A stretch of DNA of 64,000 nt from Adenophora triphylla var. japonica. Lineage: Eukaryota; Streptophyta; Magnoliopsida; Asterales; Campanulaceae. Where the stretch lies: NCBI GenBank assembly GCA_022495995.1, contig JAFEMH010001470.1:248001-312000 (forward strand). The letters run 5' to 3'. This document shows, piece by piece, positions 63,761-64,000 of the stretch; position 1 is the first letter of the stretch; each line of letters begins with the position of its first letter. The position numbers and the translations under genes are program-made. The notes under the pieces were generated by a model. The model saw only the letters and a list, made by a program, of their open reading frames with translations, was not told the DNA's origin and did not search any database.

Positions 63761-64000
63761 ATGGCTTGGGATGGATAGTCCTTCGATGTTCTTCGTCTGC
63801 TGCCAAAGGTGAGGGTGACCATTTTGGTCGGGTGGCTGGAGCTAATGATAGGCTACCTACGTATCCTTAAGAGGAATCAAGCCAGTCGTAGTTCGGGTCT
63901 TTCAATGTCGACCCTGGAATGACTATTTTGAGGCGTCAACCTGGTGATGAGGGCATTTTAGGTGCCTCGAACCTTAATGATGGCGTTTTAGGTGCCTCGA

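Noticed and set aside
63365..63822. Repeat proteins of about 140 residues on both strands
   Set aside because: They arise because the 33/30-bp tandem units are multiples of three; the region is the 3' UTR of a retroelement.

Overview
This is a repeat-dominated piece of a plant nuclear genome, most likely a eudicot. The evidence is short GT-AG introns, plant LTR-retrotransposon lineages, Stowaway, Tourist and hAT MITEs, a plant RING-H2 gene and a plant-type ERF fragment. I cannot name the species. There are no bacterial operons, rRNA genes or CRISPR arrays.

Left (1-6100): the 5' part of a decayed minus-strand Ty3/gypsy element of the Tat/Ogre type (5' LTR 3930-5533, primer-binding site, leader, relic coding region, RT fragment) that runs off the left edge. 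It abuts a plus-strand LTR fragment (5534-6100). At 6100-8324 there are two Stowaway MITEs, a small TRIM-like LTR element and a CACTA-like end.

Element A (8325-22917): a complete minus-strand Tat-lineage retrotransposon with 861/860-bp LTRs, CTTAA/GTTAA target-site duplication (TSD) and a tRNA-Glu-like primer-binding site. Its gag-protease-RT-RNase H-archaeal-type RNase H-integrase series is broken by two stops and three frameshifts. On the opposite strand it carries a spliced antisense gene (about 9585-14969) with its own TATA box, G-boxes, three introns, a gypsy-type transposon domain and a long coiled coil. A 1.7-kb hAT deletion derivative (11897-13608, perfect 8-bp TSD) sits in one of its exons. 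Pol and the antisense gene converge on a tandem-repeat region (14970-16047).

Element B (24073-40564): a plus-strand Ty1/copia element with a perfect AATCG TSD. Its gag region is duplicated in tandem (1.27 kb), and the polyprotein reads from gag to RNase H with only two stop codons. Its 3' end holds element C (31223-39968), a coding-free large retrotransposon derivative (LARD) with 2.57-kb LTRs.

MITE-rich tract (40565-47700): Tourist and Stowaway MITEs, two of them inside one (TATTA)n microsatellite, a larger TIR element, and an ERF-like N-terminal reading frame lacking the AP2 DNA-binding domain.

Genic part (47450-56720): a minus-strand RING-H2 gene of four exons. Its 6.6-kb second intron contains two plus-strand gene fragments (a serine carboxypeptidase-like exon and a kinesin-like first exon flanked by inverted repeats), a hAT MITE, a Stowaway MITE, a SINE-like sequence and degenerate tandem repeats.

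Right (56720-64000): a hAT MITE with an inserted poly(A) block, tandem-repeat AT-rich DNA, a truncated chromovirus-type LTR (59104-61023), and the 3' LTR (61024-62917) plus repeat-rich 3' UTR of another minus-strand Tat/Ogre-type element running off the right edge.
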